36,783 nucleotides of DNA from Clostridia bacterium (lineage in GTDB: Bacteria > Bacillota > Clostridia > Oscillospirales > Acutalibacteraceae): the NCBI GenBank assembly GCA_017465505.1, contig JAFTWB010000012.1, forward strand, positions 1 to 36,783, given 5' to 3'. Shown here piece by piece: positions 1-6,368 of the stretch. How positions within the stretch are numbered: position 1 is the stretch's first letter; every line of letters begins with the position of its first letter. The position numbers and the translations under genes are program-made. The notes beneath the pieces were generated by a model. The model was not told the DNA's origin. It ran no database searches and saw nothing but the letters and a program-made list of their open reading frames with translations.

Positions 1-114
1 ATTGCATACTTTTCGCCTTAGACCAGCTAATAAAAACATTCATTTTCTATATTTCCCCTTCTGATTTCACATCCGCGTGTTGCTTAGACAATATGGAAAC
101 ATCGTGTGCTTATA

Positions 115-145
115 ATCTTACAATAATAAATAGTTATTGTAAGAT
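115..145. repeat. Perfect 12-bp inverted repeat
   Basis: ATCTTACAATAA (115-126) and TTATTGTAAGAT (134-145) are exact reverse complements around a 7-nt AT spacer. There is no T-tract behind the second arm, so it is not a typical terminator. A protein-binding operator or recombinase site is possible; no function can be assigned. Confidence 0.5.
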
Positions 146-177
146 GAAATGTGTTTTGTGGATAAACAGGCAGATTG

Positions 178-217
178 AAAGCGCCTACAAAAGTATAACC
201 TTTTGTAGGCGCTTTTT
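178..217 (+). terminator. Rho-independent terminator
   Basis: A perfect 15-bp stem (178-192 with 201-215) encloses an 8-nt loop and ends in a run of T. The left arm begins AAAGCGCC, so the hairpin could stop transcription from either side. It isolates the next gene block from whatever lies to the left. Confidence 0.85.
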
Positions 218-259
218 AATTTTGATGAACAAGAAATCATTGTCCCAGATTTGTTTGTG

Positions 260-288
260 TTGACAGAACTAATGTTCTATACTAAAAT
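260..288 (+). promoter_or_regulatory. Sigma-A promoter of the 70-aa gene
   Basis: TTGACA (260-265) and TAAAAT (283-288) are separated by 17 bp, close to the vegetative consensus. The gene start at 360 lies about 70 nt downstream. A palindromic LexA-type box fills the centre of the spacer. Confidence 0.75.
266..277. promoter_or_regulatory. LexA/DinR-type SOS box
   Basis: GAAC-TAAT-GTTC (266-277), flanked by A and T to give AGAAC-N4-GTTCT, matches the Gram-positive LexA half-sites GAAC-N4-GTTC. It sits between -35 and -10 of the 260-288 promoter, where a repressor would block RNA polymerase. The outer bases differ from the Bacillus CGAAC/GTTCG form, so LexA control is an inference. Confidence 0.55.
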
Positions 289-359
289 AAAATATAGAAT
301 GCGATTGAATGCATCATTTTTTGCTGATGTTTGTTAGTAAAATTAAGTGGGAGGTTATT

Positions 360-572
360 ATGGAATATTACGATATGAATATGCAAAAAATATTACCTGG
401 AGATGTTTTGAAATTTGATAATGGAAATGAATATTTAGTATACTATTATGATAATCATTTTGTAATTCAAAGTATAAAAAAGTATTCATTATCTTTTAAC
501 TTAAACCAACTTGCTCCGACAGGAAGAGTTTCTGCTGCCGAAAAAATGTTTAATATATTCAATATCAGTTGA
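360..572 (+). CDS. Small protein of unknown function (70 aa)
   Basis: The start at 360 is chosen because a GGGAGG ribosome binding site lies just upstream; longer readings from 309 lack one. The protein begins MEYYDMNMQK and contains an aromatic, probably beta-rich core around GDVLKFDNGNEYLVYYYDNH, with no signal peptide, membrane segment or recognisable motif. It is AT-rich like the gene after it and unlike the core genes beyond 3600. It is expressed from the promoter with the embedded LexA-type box, so it may be DNA-damage inducible, and lies 57 bp upstream of the PIN-like membrane protein, with which it may work. A small regulator, an antitoxin-like partner or an orphan are all possible; I do not recognise the family. 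Confidence 0.6.
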   Translation: MEYYDMNMQKILPGDVLKFDNGNEYLVYYYDNHFVIQSIKKYSLSFNLNQLAPTGRVSAAEKMFNIFNIS

Positions 573-598
573 TTTTTTGTCTGTCTGTGTGGTATAAT
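569..598 (+). promoter_or_regulatory. Extended -10 promoter of the PIN-like gene
   Basis: TTGATT (569-574), an 18-bp spacer and TATAAT (593-598) preceded by TG at 590-591 form an extended -10 promoter. It overlaps the end of the 70-aa gene, so the 707-aa gene can be made independently of the LexA-type promoter. A small palindrome, TGTGA...TCACA (598-614), lies at the expected transcription start. Confidence 0.6.
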
Positions 599-629
599 GT
601 GAAAAAAAGTCACACAAGGGGATGTTAAA

Positions 630-2753
630 ATGATAGGAATAGATATTCAATTTAATATTATTTCGTATGCAGTGATTTCATCCAAATTTGAGACTAATAG
701 TAATTTGTTAGATAGCTTTTTACCATTGGTTGAACATGCTTTGTTACTAACAGAAAATGACTATATAAAAGAAATAGAGATTAATGACAAATATGAAGAA
801 ATCTATGGCTATCGTATACATTCTGCTATTTTGTCGCAAATTTTAAAGATTTTACAGCAGCAAGGGAAAATTGAAAGATTAAAGCAAGAGACTATTCAAA
901 TCAACAAATTAAAGCTAAGTAGCTGTGACATAAATGATGAGTACAATAAGAATCTGAGATTTCTTGTGAGTGAAATCAGCCTTTTTTTGAAACGTCAAGG
1001 AGTAGATGCCTCAAAAAAAGAGATAGAAAACTCGATAATTTCATTTCTTAGAAAGAACGCAATGGATTTCAATTCGTTTATTAACTATAATTGCGATTTA
1101 GAGGATGCTAATAACGAAGAAAATCCTATATTTGAGCATTTAGTAGAGTTTTTACTTCAAGAGAGAAGAAATAATACCAATCATTACAAGTTTATAAAAG
1201 ATGTGTATTTAGGTATTGTTTTATCAAGTATTATTATCTCAGGTGATGACACAGTAGCTGCTGTAAACAGCAAGTTTAAAAATATAAATGTTTTATTGGA
1301 TAGTAACTACATTTTTAGATTGCTTGACCTGCAAACCAGCTTAGAATATCAAGCGGCTCAAGATACATATAAAGCTTTACTAGAATGCGATTGTAAATTC
1401 CATGTTTGTAGAGAAACATTGAAACAAATAGCCGACACTATTCATGCACTTACTACTAATGTTTCTTTTTCATCTAATAGCATTCTTAAAAAATATGGAG
1501 AAGATAAGTTTACCGGATTGGCAGCAGCGTGCATTAGGCGTGGGTTAACAGCAGCTAAATTAGAATCTATTATCGATGGTCTTGAGGAGACACTTATAAA
1601 TGATTATAATGTCGAGTTTTTTGATGATGAAAGTTATAATACAGGCATGATTGATATCAATAGTGAAGATTTCAATCAGTTATCTAGAGTTAAAGAGCAA
1701 GCATCAGACTTTGGTATAGCACATGATTTGTTATTAATAAAGATTGTAAGTGAGTTAAGGCCTCGGTCAATGTATAAAGCTGAACAAGCAAATTGGTGGG
1801 TCTTAACGGATGATAACAAATTAACTCGTTGGAATTCATCAAGCAAAGGCTCGAGTGGCGTCCCTGAATGTATAACCGAATCACAATTAGCTACTGTTAT
1901 GTGGATTTGTAATCCGAAAAAAGCAACTTTAGATGGATTGTTTAACACGGTTATTGCACTAAAGAGTCAAGGGCTTGTTGGCAATGCTGAATATGCAAAA
2001 ATTTCAAGAATCATTGACGAGCAAAAAGACAGACTTAAAGATGATCAGCGAAGTTTTGAAAAGCTTTCTATGGTTTTTTCAAATAGGTTGTTAAACATAG
2101 ATGAAGTGCTTGATAAAGATTCTGAGGAAGTAAATGCAGAGTTTGATCGGTTACTTTTAGATTCAGACAAAAAAGTACATGAAACAGAACAGTTATTAAA
2201 AGAAAAGGACAGATGTATCGCTGAACAAACAGAGAAATCTACGGAATTAATTACGCAGATAAATCATACAAAATCTTTATTGTCACAAAAGTCAGAAAAA
2301 TATATTGAATCATTGAAGATAAGGATCGCAGATAAAAATCAGTTGTGCATGTCTAAGAAAGATGAATTAACTAAGGTTAAAAACAAACGAAAATCAGAAG
2401 TTAAAATTATTTCGGTGTTTTTGCGAATATTGTGTGTGGCTTTAGTTGTCGTCGTATTTCTTTTCTTGTTACCATTAATTAAAGCATTAGAAGCTTGGTA
2501 TGCTTCTAATCAGTTTTTCGTATATATTGCGGCGGGAATTTTTGCAGTTGCTTCGTCTTTGCTGGGCTTCAAGAATGAAACAATAATTCAAGGGTTTGGT
2601 AACATCGCTGAAAAAATACTTGTGTTATTATTTAAGTGCAAGATGTTCAGAAATTTAGATGATGAAGCGAATGCATTAAAAAACGATTATAAAGAGTTGC
2701 TTGATGAGATTTCAAATTTACAAGATGAAATCGACAAAGAACTTAATCTTTGA
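630..2753 (+). CDS. PIN-like nuclease with coiled coils and two membrane segments
   Basis: 707 aa, started at 630 behind AAGGGGA. Residues 1-215 are helical and unassigned. About 218-410 look like a PIN RNase fold: a hydrophobic strand ending in Asp (VLLDSN, D224), an acidic/HD helix (AHDLLLI, D366) and a strand ending T-D-D-N (393-396), in the order expected for PIN acidic residues. About 470-590 form a long charged coiled coil, followed by two membrane segments (about 594-618 and 629-647) and a short C-terminal coiled coil. A membrane-anchored RNase is the simplest reading; such layouts occur in abortive-infection-like effectors. AT-rich composition, an SOS-type promoter upstream and nearby tRNA scars suggest accessory origin. 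The PIN call comes from motif reading only; the membrane and coiled-coil parts are clear. Confidence 0.6.
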   Translation: MIGIDIQFNIISYAVISSKFETNSNLLDSFLPLVEHALLLTENDYIKEIEINDKYEEIYGYRIHSAILSQILKILQQQGKIERLKQETIQINKLKLSSCDINDEYNKNLRFLVSEISLFLKRQGVDASKKEIENSIISFLRKNAMDFNSFINYNCDLEDANNEENPIFEHLVEFLLQERRNNTNHYKFIKDVYLGIVLSSIIISGDDTVAAVNSKFKNINVLLDSNYIFRLLDLQTSLEYQAAQDTYKALLECDCKFHVCRETLKQIADTIHALTTNVSFSSNSILKKYGEDKFTGLAAACIRRGLTAAKLESIIDGLEETLINDYNVEFFDDESYNTGMIDINSEDFNQLSRVKEQASDFGIAHDLLLIKIVSELRPRSMYKAEQANWWVLTDDNKLTRWNSSSKGSSGVPECITESQLATVMWICNPKKATLDGLFNTVIALKSQGLVGNAEYAKISRIIDEQKDRLKDDQRSFEKLSMVFSNRLLNIDEVLDKDSEEVNAEFDRLLLDSDKKVHETEQLLKEKDRCIAEQTEKSTELITQINHTKSLLSQKSEKYIESLKIRIADKNQLCMSKKDELTKVKNKRKSEVKIISVFLRILCVALVVVVFLFLLPLIKALEAWYASNQFFVYIAAGIFAVASSLLGFKNETIIQGFGNIAEKILVLLFKCKMFRNLDDEANALKNDYKELLDEISNLQDEIDKELNL

Positions 2754-2800
2754 TATTTTATCAAGTAGCAATTTACAATAAGTTTTAGTGTGAATCAAAC

Positions 2801-2835
2801 AAGCTCTCTCGATTAATTAACGGGAGAGCTTTTTG
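2801..2835 (+). terminator. Terminator of the PIN-like gene
   Basis: An 11-bp stem with one G-T pair (2801-2811 with 2821-2831) and a 9-nt AT loop is followed by TTTT. It lies 48 bp past the stop codon at 2753. Confidence 0.85.
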
Positions 2836-2871
2836 ACTTCAAAAGTAAGATGTATAGATAGTTTTATTTAT

Positions 2872-2908
2872 AAAAAAAGGAACTGTTTCTATAAATAAAC
2901 AGTTCCTA
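2872..2908 (-). terminator. Terminator of the tRNA pair
   Basis: A 10-bp perfect stem (2879-2888 with 2897-2906) is followed on the minus strand by seven T (complement of 2872-2878). It lies directly behind the 3' CCA of tRNA-Val and ends the minus-strand tRNA transcript. Confidence 0.85.
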
Positions 2909-2909
2909 A

Positions 2910-2985
2910 TGGTGGGAACAACAGGGCTCGAACCTGTGACCCTCTGCTTGTAAGGCAGATGCTCTCCCAGCTGAGCTATGCTCCC
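2910..2985 (-). tRNA. tRNA-Val (anticodon UAC)
   Basis: On the minus strand a complete 76-nt cloverleaf runs from GGGAGCA to a genome-encoded CCA. Acceptor arms GGGAGCA and TGTTCCC pair, the D arm is AGCTCAGCTGGGAGAGC, the anticodon loop CTTACAA carries UAC (complement of 2950-2952), and the T loop reads GGTTCGAGCC. It reads valine codons GUA/GUG. It is the second gene of a two-tRNA unit. Confidence 0.95.
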
Positions 2986-3023
2986 ATATATAAGGCAGAA
3001 ACCTTGATGATTACTGCCTTTTT

Positions 3024-3100
3024 TGGTCGAGGCGACAGGACTTGAACCTGCGGCATCCTGGTCCCAAACCAGGCACTCTACCAAACTGAGCTACGCCTCG
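3024..3100 (-). tRNA. tRNA-Pro (anticodon UGG)
   Basis: A 77-nt cloverleaf on the minus strand with acceptor arms CGAGGCG and CGCCTCG, encoded CCA, anticodon stem CCTGG/CCAGG and loop TTTGGGA, giving anticodon UGG with G37 as usual for proline tRNAs. It lies 38 nt upstream of tRNA-Val. It differs in sequence from the CGGGGCG-type tRNA-Pro halves found at 3274 and 3501. Confidence 0.95.
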
Positions 3101-3125
3101 ACATAATAAAAACTAAGTAAAAACC

Positions 3126-3190
3126 GTAACAGACGGAACAAATGTAACAGACAGAAAAAGTCTGTAATTGTGGTCAAAATTGTGGTCAAA
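3126..3190. repeat. Paired short direct repeats (recombinase-arm-like)
   Basis: GTAACAGAC occurs at 3126-3134 and 3144-3152 (18 bp apart), and ATTGTGGTCAAA is repeated back to back at 3167-3178 and 3179-3190. Such sets of short direct repeats beside a tRNA target resemble the arm-type binding sites of tyrosine recombinases. No recombinase gene is in the window, so this is an inference from layout. Confidence 0.4.
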
Positions 3191-3273
3191 ACCAAAAATA
3201 TTAAAATTCAAGGGGGTGAAAAATCCAGTGTTTATGCGGTTCTTCGGACAGGACCGTGAAAGCGGCACCATAA

Positions 3274-3312
3274 TCCCAAAGCAAGCGCGCTACCAAACTG
3301 CGCCACGCCCCG
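3274..3312 (-). pseudogene. Truncated tRNA-Pro, 5' half, copy A
   Basis: The minus strand reads CGGGGCGTGGCGCAGTTTGG and on through the D arm, anticodon stem CTTGC and loop TTTGGGA, the first 39 nt of a proline tRNA with anticodon UGG. The expected partner strand GCAAG, the T arm and the acceptor 3' strand are missing, and unrelated sequence follows immediately. It cannot form a functional tRNA. Confidence 0.8.
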
Positions 3313-3500
3313 AAATTTTCTGGGTTGTGCTGATTTTTAGTTGTGAAACCGATGGTTTTTGGAAAATACCATCAATTGTGGACTACATGTGGTCGTTTGT
3401 GCCTTTTCTCTGTTTGAGTTTCCTTTCGGAATGCCCGAAAGCCCGATGAATACAGGCTTTTTGAGAGAGGGGATTTTTCGCTTATAAACGATAGTCCCGT

Positions 3501-3539
3501 TCCCAAAGCAAGCGCGCTACCAAACTGCGCCACGCCCCG
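3501..3539 (-). pseudogene. Truncated tRNA-Pro, 5' half, copy B
   Basis: This is an exact second copy of the 3274-3312 fragment; the identical stretch is 40 bp including one flanking base. It ends at the same position, right after the anticodon loop, but is followed on the minus strand by different sequence (ACGGGACTATCG). The two copies are 227 bp apart in the same orientation. Confidence 0.8.
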
Positions 3540-3645
3540 AGGGTGGGTTGGGTTTTGTTTTTATGTAACGTTGTTATTATACTGAAAGTCGGGGTAAATG
3601 TCAACTGTAAATTGGAGTTTTGGGGGTGGAGTGGAAAATTTATTG

Positions 3646-3674
3646 TTGACAAACTGAAAGCGGTGCTTTATAAT
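3646..3674 (+). promoter_or_regulatory. Consensus promoter of the marR-flavodoxin operon
   Basis: TTGACA (3646-3651), exactly 17 bp, then TATAAT (3669-3674): a perfect vegetative promoter, 36 bp before the regulator's start codon. Confidence 0.9.
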
Positions 3675-3681
3675 AAAAAGG

Positions 3682-3700
3682 CAATATATTGCATATATTG
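3682..3700. promoter_or_regulatory. Likely MarR operator
   Basis: CAATATA (3682-3688) and TATATTG (3694-3700) form a perfect inverted repeat with a 5-bp centre, at the transcription start of the regulator's own promoter. MarR proteins bind palindromes of this size, so autorepression is the simple inference. Confidence 0.6.
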
Positions 3701-3710
3701 GGGTGATGAG

Positions 3711-4181
3711 ATGAAAAACATTGATGTGTTAAATATAATGGATGGAAAACACGCCCTGTTTGGTTTCTTTTTTGCTTTTAACAACAGGTTGCAAACGGCA
3801 GGCGATTCGTTTTACGAAGAAATAACCTGTAAGCAGTTTTTTCTGATGGCTTGTATGAGCCTTTTTCAAGATAGTGCACCCACAGCCAACGACCTGGCAA
3901 AGGTGATGGGGTGTTCAAGGCAGAATGTAAAGGAAATACTTACAAGTTTGGAGAAAAAGGGGTTTGTTGCCTTGAATCCCTGTGAAACGGATAAGCGAAA
4001 ACGTATGGTCGTTTTAACTGAAAAAGCTGAAAAAACAGCCCTAAAGTACAGGGAAAAGGAAATTGAATTTCTGGAAAAGCTGTATGAAGGGGTAAGCGAC
4101 GAAGAGATAAAAAGTGTTTATCACGTTTTATCAAAAATGGAAGATAACCTGAATTTATTTAATGAGGAGATAACACAATGA
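3711..4181 (+). CDS. MarR-family transcriptional regulator
   Basis: 156 aa starting at 3711 behind GGGGTGATGAG; a longer upstream reading would run back through the promoter and operator and is rejected. The winged-helix core is visible: ANDLAKVMGCSRQNVKEILT as the DNA-recognition helices, and a wing containing the charged DKRKR, followed by a C-terminal dimerisation helix (EREIEFLEKL-type). The stop codon overlaps the start of the flavodoxin gene (ATGA), so the two are translationally coupled. MarR proteins repress drug or oxidant responses and are released by small ligands or thiol oxidation. Here the likely target is its own operon through the palindrome at 3682-3700. The ligand cannot be read from the sequence. 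Confidence 0.85.
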   Translation: MKNIDVLNIMDGKHALFGFFFAFNNRLQTAGDSFYEEITCKQFFLMACMSLFQDSAPTANDLAKVMGCSRQNVKEILTSLEKKGFVALNPCETDKRKRMVVLTEKAEKTALKYREKEIEFLEKLYEGVSDEEIKSVYHVLSKMEDNLNLFNEEITQ

Positions 4182-4699
4182 AAACAATTGTAATATATAA
4201 TTCCCAGACGGGCTTTACAAAGCGTTACGCACAGTGGATTGCCGAGGAAACAAAGGCTCAGTGTGTGGAGCTTAAAGAAGCAAAGAAAATGGACTTAAGC
4301 GGATTTGATACCATAGTTTACGGCGGATGGGCAATGGCAGGCTCGGTTACAAAGGTGAAGTGGCTTATTAAAAATAAGGCTAAATGGCAGGGCAAGAAGC
4401 TGGTGGCTTTCTGCGTTGGTGCAAGCCCTGTTGAGAATCCTGAGATTGACGAGTTTCTCAAAAAAACTTCTGCTCAGGAGGATTTTAAGGGCATTAAACT
4501 TTTTTACTTACCCGGAGGGCTTGCTTATGAGAAGATGTCAGGTGCGTCAAAGACTATGATGAAGATGTTTGTTAAAATGCTCAATTCCAAAAAGGACAAA
4601 ACAGAGGCGGATTTAATGCAGATTAAAATGCTTTCCTCTTCCTACGATATTTCCGACAAAAAGTATATTGAGCCTGTTGTCGAGTATCTGAACAGCTGA
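4178..4699 (+). CDS. Flavodoxin-domain protein
   Basis: 173 aa. The N-terminal strand and phosphate-binding loop (IVIYNSQTGFTKRYAQWIAE) match the FMN-binding T/S-x-T-G-x-T region of flavodoxins, and IVYGGWAMAG and FCVGASPVENPE are the usual second and third flavin-side loops. The length fits the HemG-like/flavodoxin_5 group rather than short electron-carrier flavodoxins. It has no signal peptide or membrane segment. It is the second gene of the MarR operon (4-bp overlap), which suggests a cytoplasmic FMN-dependent reductase made when the repressor senses its ligand, perhaps quinones or other redox-active compounds. The substrate is unknown. Confidence 0.75.
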   Translation: MKTIVIYNSQTGFTKRYAQWIAEETKAQCVELKEAKKMDLSGFDTIVYGGWAMAGSVTKVKWLIKNKAKWQGKKLVAFCVGASPVENPEIDEFLKKTSAQEDFKGIKLFYLPGGLAYEKMSGASKTMMKMFVKMLNSKKDKTEADLMQIKMLSSSYDISDKKYIEPVVEYLNS

Positions 4700-4733
4700 A
4701 AATTTAAGATTTGAACTTTAAGGAGATTACTAT

Positions 4734-5294
4734 ATGTTGACACACATCGGAACGCAGGTTATTGAAACGGAAAGACTTATTTTAAGAAGGTTCGAATTTT
4801 CTGACGTTGAATCAATGCTGAGAAACTGGATTGCCGACGAGAAAATCCAGTCCCTTTATTCTGAGCCTGTATATGAAACCGAAGAAGCCGTAAAGGAGCT
4901 TCTGACAAAGTATATCGGTTCTTATGAAAAAGAAGATTACTACCGCTGGGCGGTAATTGACAAAGAAACAAAAGAGTGTATAGGTCAGATTGCTTACTTT
5001 CTTGTAGACAGCAAAAACCATTTTGCGGAAATCGAGTATTGTATTGGCGGTGAGTTTCAGTGCAGAGGTTTTGCAACGGAAGCTACCAAGGCGGTTATGG
5101 ATTTCGGGTTTAAGCGTATGAATCTGCACAAGGTGCAGATTTGCACCAAAACCATAAACGTTCCGTCCAAGAGGGTAATTGAAAAATGCGGTTTTATTTA
5201 CGAGGGTACTTTAAGAGATTATTTCTATATGAACGGTGAGTATGTAGGCAGACTGTTTTTTTCTATTTTACGAAGTGAATACGATTGTAAATAA
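4734..5294 (+). CDS. GNAT-family N-acetyltransferase (RimJ/RimL-like)
   Basis: 186 aa, start at 4734 behind AAGGAGA. ETERLILRRFEFSDVESMLR is the typical opening of RimJ/RimL-type acetyltransferases; EIEYCIGGEFQCRGFATEAT is the acetyl-CoA binding motif A (R/Q-x-x-G-x-A), and NVPSKRVIEKCGFIYEGTLR is motif B. The family moves an acetyl group from acetyl-CoA to an amine, such as a ribosomal-protein N-terminus, amino acid or drug; the substrate here is unknown. It lies 34 bp after the flavodoxin gene without an obvious promoter and may be read through from it. It is followed by its own terminator at 5306. Confidence 0.85.
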   Translation: MLTHIGTQVIETERLILRRFEFSDVESMLRNWIADEKIQSLYSEPVYETEEAVKELLTKYIGSYEKEDYYRWAVIDKETKECIGQIAYFLVDSKNHFAEIEYCIGGEFQCRGFATEATKAVMDFGFKRMNLHKVQICTKTINVPSKRVIEKCGFIYEGTLRDYFYMNGEYVGRLFFSILRSEYDCK

Positions 5295-5305
5295 AAGCGT
5301 TGAGG

Positions 5306-5330
5306 GCTCGGGTTTTTCCCGAGCTTTTCT
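5306..5330 (+). terminator. Terminator after the acetyltransferase
   Basis: GCTCGGG (5306-5312), a TTTTT loop and CCCGAGC (5318-5324) followed by TTTTCT form a compact intrinsic terminator 12 bp behind the stop codon. Confidence 0.85.
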
Positions 5331-5358
5331 TGCATTATGGGGGTGTTGTGTTTATAAT
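5330..5358 (+). promoter_or_regulatory. Promoter of the Nudix-ASCH operon
   Basis: TTGCAT (5330-5335), 17 bp, TATAAT (5353-5358). It begins right at the end of the preceding terminator and is 33 bp before the Nudix start codon. Confidence 0.7.
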
Positions 5359-5390
5359 TGAAGTGCAAAGAATACTTAGGAGGGTGAAAA

Positions 5391-5891
5391 ATGGAAATAT
5401 GGGATGGTTTTCTTGCCGACGGAAGTTTGGCAGGCGTGGATTTAATAAGAGGGGAAGAGATTCCTCACGGGATTTATCATCTGGTTTGCGAGATTATTGT
5501 AAGGCACATTGATGGTGATTATCTCCTTATGCAGAGAGATTTTAATAAAGAGGGTTACCCGGGATATTTTGAAGCGACGGCAGGCGGCTCTGCCCTTAAG
5601 GGTGAGGATAAGCTTGCCTGTGCAAAGCGTGAGCTTTTGGAGGAAACGGGTATAGTCTGCGATGTTTTTGAAGAAATTGGCAGTTGTGCGTCTGAGAACA
5701 CAATTTATTATAATTTTCTGTGCGTGACAGATTGGAATAAAAACGCAATAACACTGCAAGACGGAGAAACGGTATCGTATAAATGGATTTGCGAAAAGGA
5801 TTTCATCGATTTTATAAATTCAGAGAAAATCATAGATGTTCAAAAAAAGCGGCTTTGTGATTTCTTTGTAAAAATGGGATATTTAAAATGA
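5391..5891 (+). CDS. Nudix hydrolase
   Basis: 166 aa, start at 5391 behind AGGAGGGTG. The complete Nudix box G-x5-E-x7-R-E-L-x-E-E-x-G-I is present in GSALKGEDKLACAKRELLEE plus TGI, near residues 65-87, and would bind magnesium and cut a nucleoside-diphosphate-linked substrate. The region before it (HLVCEIIVRHIDGDYLLMQRD and FEATAGG) resembles the IDI/YfcD-like branch that carries an MQR strand. Cytoplasmic, no signal peptide. The ASCH gene starts 13 bp downstream with its own ribosome binding site, so the two form an operon. Both types are linked to nucleotide or RNA housekeeping, but the actual substrate cannot be told. Confidence 0.9.
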   Translation: MEIWDGFLADGSLAGVDLIRGEEIPHGIYHLVCEIIVRHIDGDYLLMQRDFNKEGYPGYFEATAGGSALKGEDKLACAKRELLEETGIVCDVFEEIGSCASENTIYYNFLCVTDWNKNAITLQDGETVSYKWICEKDFIDFINSEKIIDVQKKRLCDFFVKMGYLK

Positions 5892-5904
5892 TTTGGAGGG
5901 CAAA

Positions 5905-6252
5905 ATGAAAACTCATTTTATGAATCTTTTTCCTTCGCCTTTTGAGGAAATCAGGTCGGGGAGAAAGAGCATTGAGCTCAGGCTTTATGACGAGAAACGT
6001 CAGAAAATTGAGGAGGGAGATTTAATCACCTTTGTAAATACAGAGAACGAGGCTCAAAGGATAAGTGCAAGGGTTGTTGCTATGCACGTTTTTGATTCTT
6101 TTAAGGAGCTTTATGAAAATCTGCCTCTTCTTAAATGCGGATACACAGAAGAGGATGTGGGCACTGCTTCTTATAAGGATATGAGTGCTTATTATTCTGA
6201 AGAAAAGCAGAAAAAGTATAAAGCTTTGGGCATAGAAATAGAGCTTGTTTAA
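5905..6252 (+). CDS. ASCH-domain protein
   Basis: 115 aa. The start at 5905 is preferred because GGAGGG lies just before it; an upstream TTG at 5893 would overlap that site. The sequence MNLFPSPFEEIRSGRKSIEL and RLYDEKRQKIEEGDLITF shows the ASCH fold signature: an N-terminal helix followed by K-x-I-E-x-R and G-D-x-I-x-F. It resembles the PUA-like RNA-binding fold; some relatives are amidohydrolases acting on modified cytidines. Second gene of the operon with the Nudix hydrolase. Cytoplasmic. Whether it binds RNA or acts as an enzyme is not decidable here. Confidence 0.8.
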   Translation: MKTHFMNLFPSPFEEIRSGRKSIELRLYDEKRQKIEEGDLITFVNTENEAQRISARVVAMHVFDSFKELYENLPLLKCGYTEEDVGTASYKDMSAYYSEEKQKKYKALGIEIELV

Positions 6253-6310
6253 GCTTTTGTCCCTAAAAATTGCATTTTATCCCAAATAAACGCCTTATGT
6301 GATGGTTTTG

Positions 6311-6319
6311 TGATAGAAT
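6311..6319 (+). promoter_or_regulatory. Possible extended -10 element
   Basis: TG-A-TAGAAT (6311-6319) fits an extended -10 about 50 bp before the secreted-protein gene. No good -35 is seen at the right distance, so support is modest. Confidence 0.4.
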
Positions 6320-6368
6320 TTCTTCGGTAAATCTCGAGAAGCCAAATAAAATACCGGAGAGTTTATAT

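Larger units (their letters stand above)
1..259. other. Left-edge non-coding stretch
   Basis: No credible gene is visible in the first 259 bases. The stretch is AT-rich and holds only a perfect inverted repeat (115-145) and a terminator hairpin (178-217), both listed separately. It probably carries the 3' flank of a gene lying outside the window. Confidence 0.5.
3101..3645. other. Scarred non-coding stretch beside the tRNAs
   Basis: This 545-bp stretch has no credible gene; the readings that are open run through tRNA remnants. It holds paired short direct repeats (3126-3190), two truncated tRNA-Pro copies (3274-3312 and 3501-3539) and, between them, a small hairpin formed by GATGGT and ACCATC. 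The arrangement suggests a site where mobile DNA has integrated and been lost. Confidence 0.55.

Noticed and set aside
3168-3449. Open reading of 93 codons on the plus strand
   Set aside because: It runs through the truncated tRNA-Pro copy A, has no ribosome binding site and its protein shows no domain; the region is better explained as scarred non-coding DNA.
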